This document shows positions 13,205 to 13,809 of a DNA stretch of 13,809 bases, in pieces. Where the stretch lies: assembly GCA_964604565.1 (NCBI GenBank), contig CAZRZN010000101.1:1-13809 (forward strand), given 5' to 3'. The notes beneath the pieces are model-generated. The model made no database searches and was not told the DNA's origin. It worked only from the letters and a program-made list of their open reading frames with translations. Source of the stretch: CAZRZN01 sp964604565. GTDB taxonomy: Bacteria > Pseudomonadota > Alphaproteobacteria > Rhodobacterales > Rhodobacteraceae. Position 1 is the stretch's first letter. Every line of letters starts with the position of its first letter. The position numbers and the translations under genes were made by a program.

Positions 13205-13809
13205 TCAGTAGGTCGCGCGCCCGCCGGACTGGTCGAAGACCGCGCCGGTGGTGAAGCTGGCCTCATCCGAAGCGAGCCAGCAGACCATCGAGGTGATCTC
13301 GTCCGGCGTGCCGAAGCGGTTCATCGGGATCTTGGATTTCATGAAGGCGATATGTTCGGGCGTCATCTGGTCAAAGATCGCGGTATGGACGGCCGCCGGC
13401 GCGATGCTGTTCACGGTAATCTCCGTGTTGGCGAGTTCCTTGCCCAGCGATTTGGTCAGCCCGATCACGGCGGCCTTGGAGGCGGAGTAGGCGGAGGCGT
13501 TGGGATTGCCTTCCTTCCCGGCGATGGAGGCAATGTTGACGATCCGACCAAAACCCGCGGGCCGCATGAGGGCCGCCGCGGCGCGGTTGCAGTAGAAGAC
13601 GCCGTGGGTGTTCAGGTCGAAGACCTTGAGCCATGCCTCCGTCGGGTAGTCGATGACGGTGGTGTTGGGTCCCGTGATCCCGGCCGAACAGACGAGCGTG
13701 TCGAGCCCGCCCATGGCGGTCTGATCCTCGGCCATGGCGGCGGCGACGGCGTCGGGGTCGGTCACGTCGATCTGGCGTGTGCGGATATCCTCCATGCCCT
13801 GAACGGTGG
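13205..13809 (-). CDS. SDR-family oxidoreductase, sugar-acid dehydrogenase-like (5' end outside window)
   Basis: C-terminal two-thirds of a classical SDR; the frame is open to the right edge (it reads TVQG before the first internal ATG at 13795), so the Rossmann motif is outside. Seen are CSAG in place of the usual NNAG, the Asn of the catalytic tetrad (DLNTHGVF), the catalytic Ser in NIASIAGKEGNPN, and the YSASK Tyr/Lys pair. The C terminus PTHE-like MTPEHIAFMKSKIPMNRFG followed by GGRATY resembles SDRs annotated as 2-keto-3-deoxy-L-rhamnonate or related sugar-acid dehydrogenases. That assignment is from memory and tentative. It is the upstream gene of a tandem SDR pair, 13 bp from the next SDR, and only distantly similar to it. 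Confidence 0.9.
   Translation of the reverse strand, partial: TVQGMEDIRTRQIDVTDPDAVAAAMAEDQTAMGGLDTLVCSAGITGPNTTVIDYPTEAWLKVFDLNTHGVFYCNRAAAALMRPAGFGRIVNIASIAGKEGNPNASAYSASKAAVIGLTKSLGKELANTEITVNSIAPAAVHTAIFDQMTPEHIAFMKSKIPMNRFGTPDEITSMVCWLASDEASFTTGAVFDQSGGRATY

Overview
The window reads as chromosomal DNA of a GC-rich alphaproteobacterium, most likely Rhodobacterales (Roseobacter/Rhodobacter group). This rests on base composition, the protein families present and a characteristic intergenic hairpin/palindrome element near 12.4 kb. No rRNA, tRNA, CRISPR, phage or insertion sequence was seen. Almost all the DNA is coding, and the longest stretch without a gene is about 270 bases.

Region 1 (1-7964) is a carbohydrate import and catabolism locus in three transcription units. 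An FGGY carbohydrate kinase (cut by the left edge) and a SIS-domain sugar-phosphate isomerase-like gene overlap by 8 nt and run rightwards. A binding protein and two membrane permeases of a CUT1 ABC importer run leftwards and meet the SIS gene with one base between the stop codons. The importer's ATPase, a FucU/RbsD-type mutarotase and a PfkB/ribokinase-like kinase run rightwards from a shared 221-bp divergent control region. The simplest reading is that a sugar or polyol is imported by the ABC system, converted between anomers by the mutarotase, phosphorylated by the PfkB and/or FGGY kinase, and isomerised by the SIS protein. The substrate cannot be named. The SIS, FucU-like and PfkB-like proteins all differ from textbook relatives at substrate-binding motifs, so this may be a sugar pathway that is not well described. 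No regulator for it lies inside the window.

Region 2 (8121-9493, leftward) is a translationally coupled pair: a family-4-like, probably iron-sulfur uracil-DNA glycosylase and an SseB-family protein. The glycosylase leader has an 8-bp-arm hairpin, a Shine-Dalgarno sequence and a four-codon mini-ORF that overlaps the start codon.

Region 3 (9768-11136, rightward) is an ArsR-family repressor with a C-terminal Cys-Cys-x5-Cys site, overlapping a PF03773 (ArsP-like) permease. It is probably an organoarsenical or metalloid efflux module, with an AT-rich operator lying over the promoter and start codon.

Region 4 (11299-13809, leftward) holds a P1-family (DmpA/NylC-like) self-processing hydrolase, preceded by two tandem SDR oxidoreductases. 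The upstream SDR is cut by the right edge. The intergenic repeat element sits between the SDR and hydrolase genes.

The best candidates for new biology are the variant sugar pathway of region 1, the arsR-arsP pair and the odd leader of the glycosylase gene. None is proven from sequence alone.
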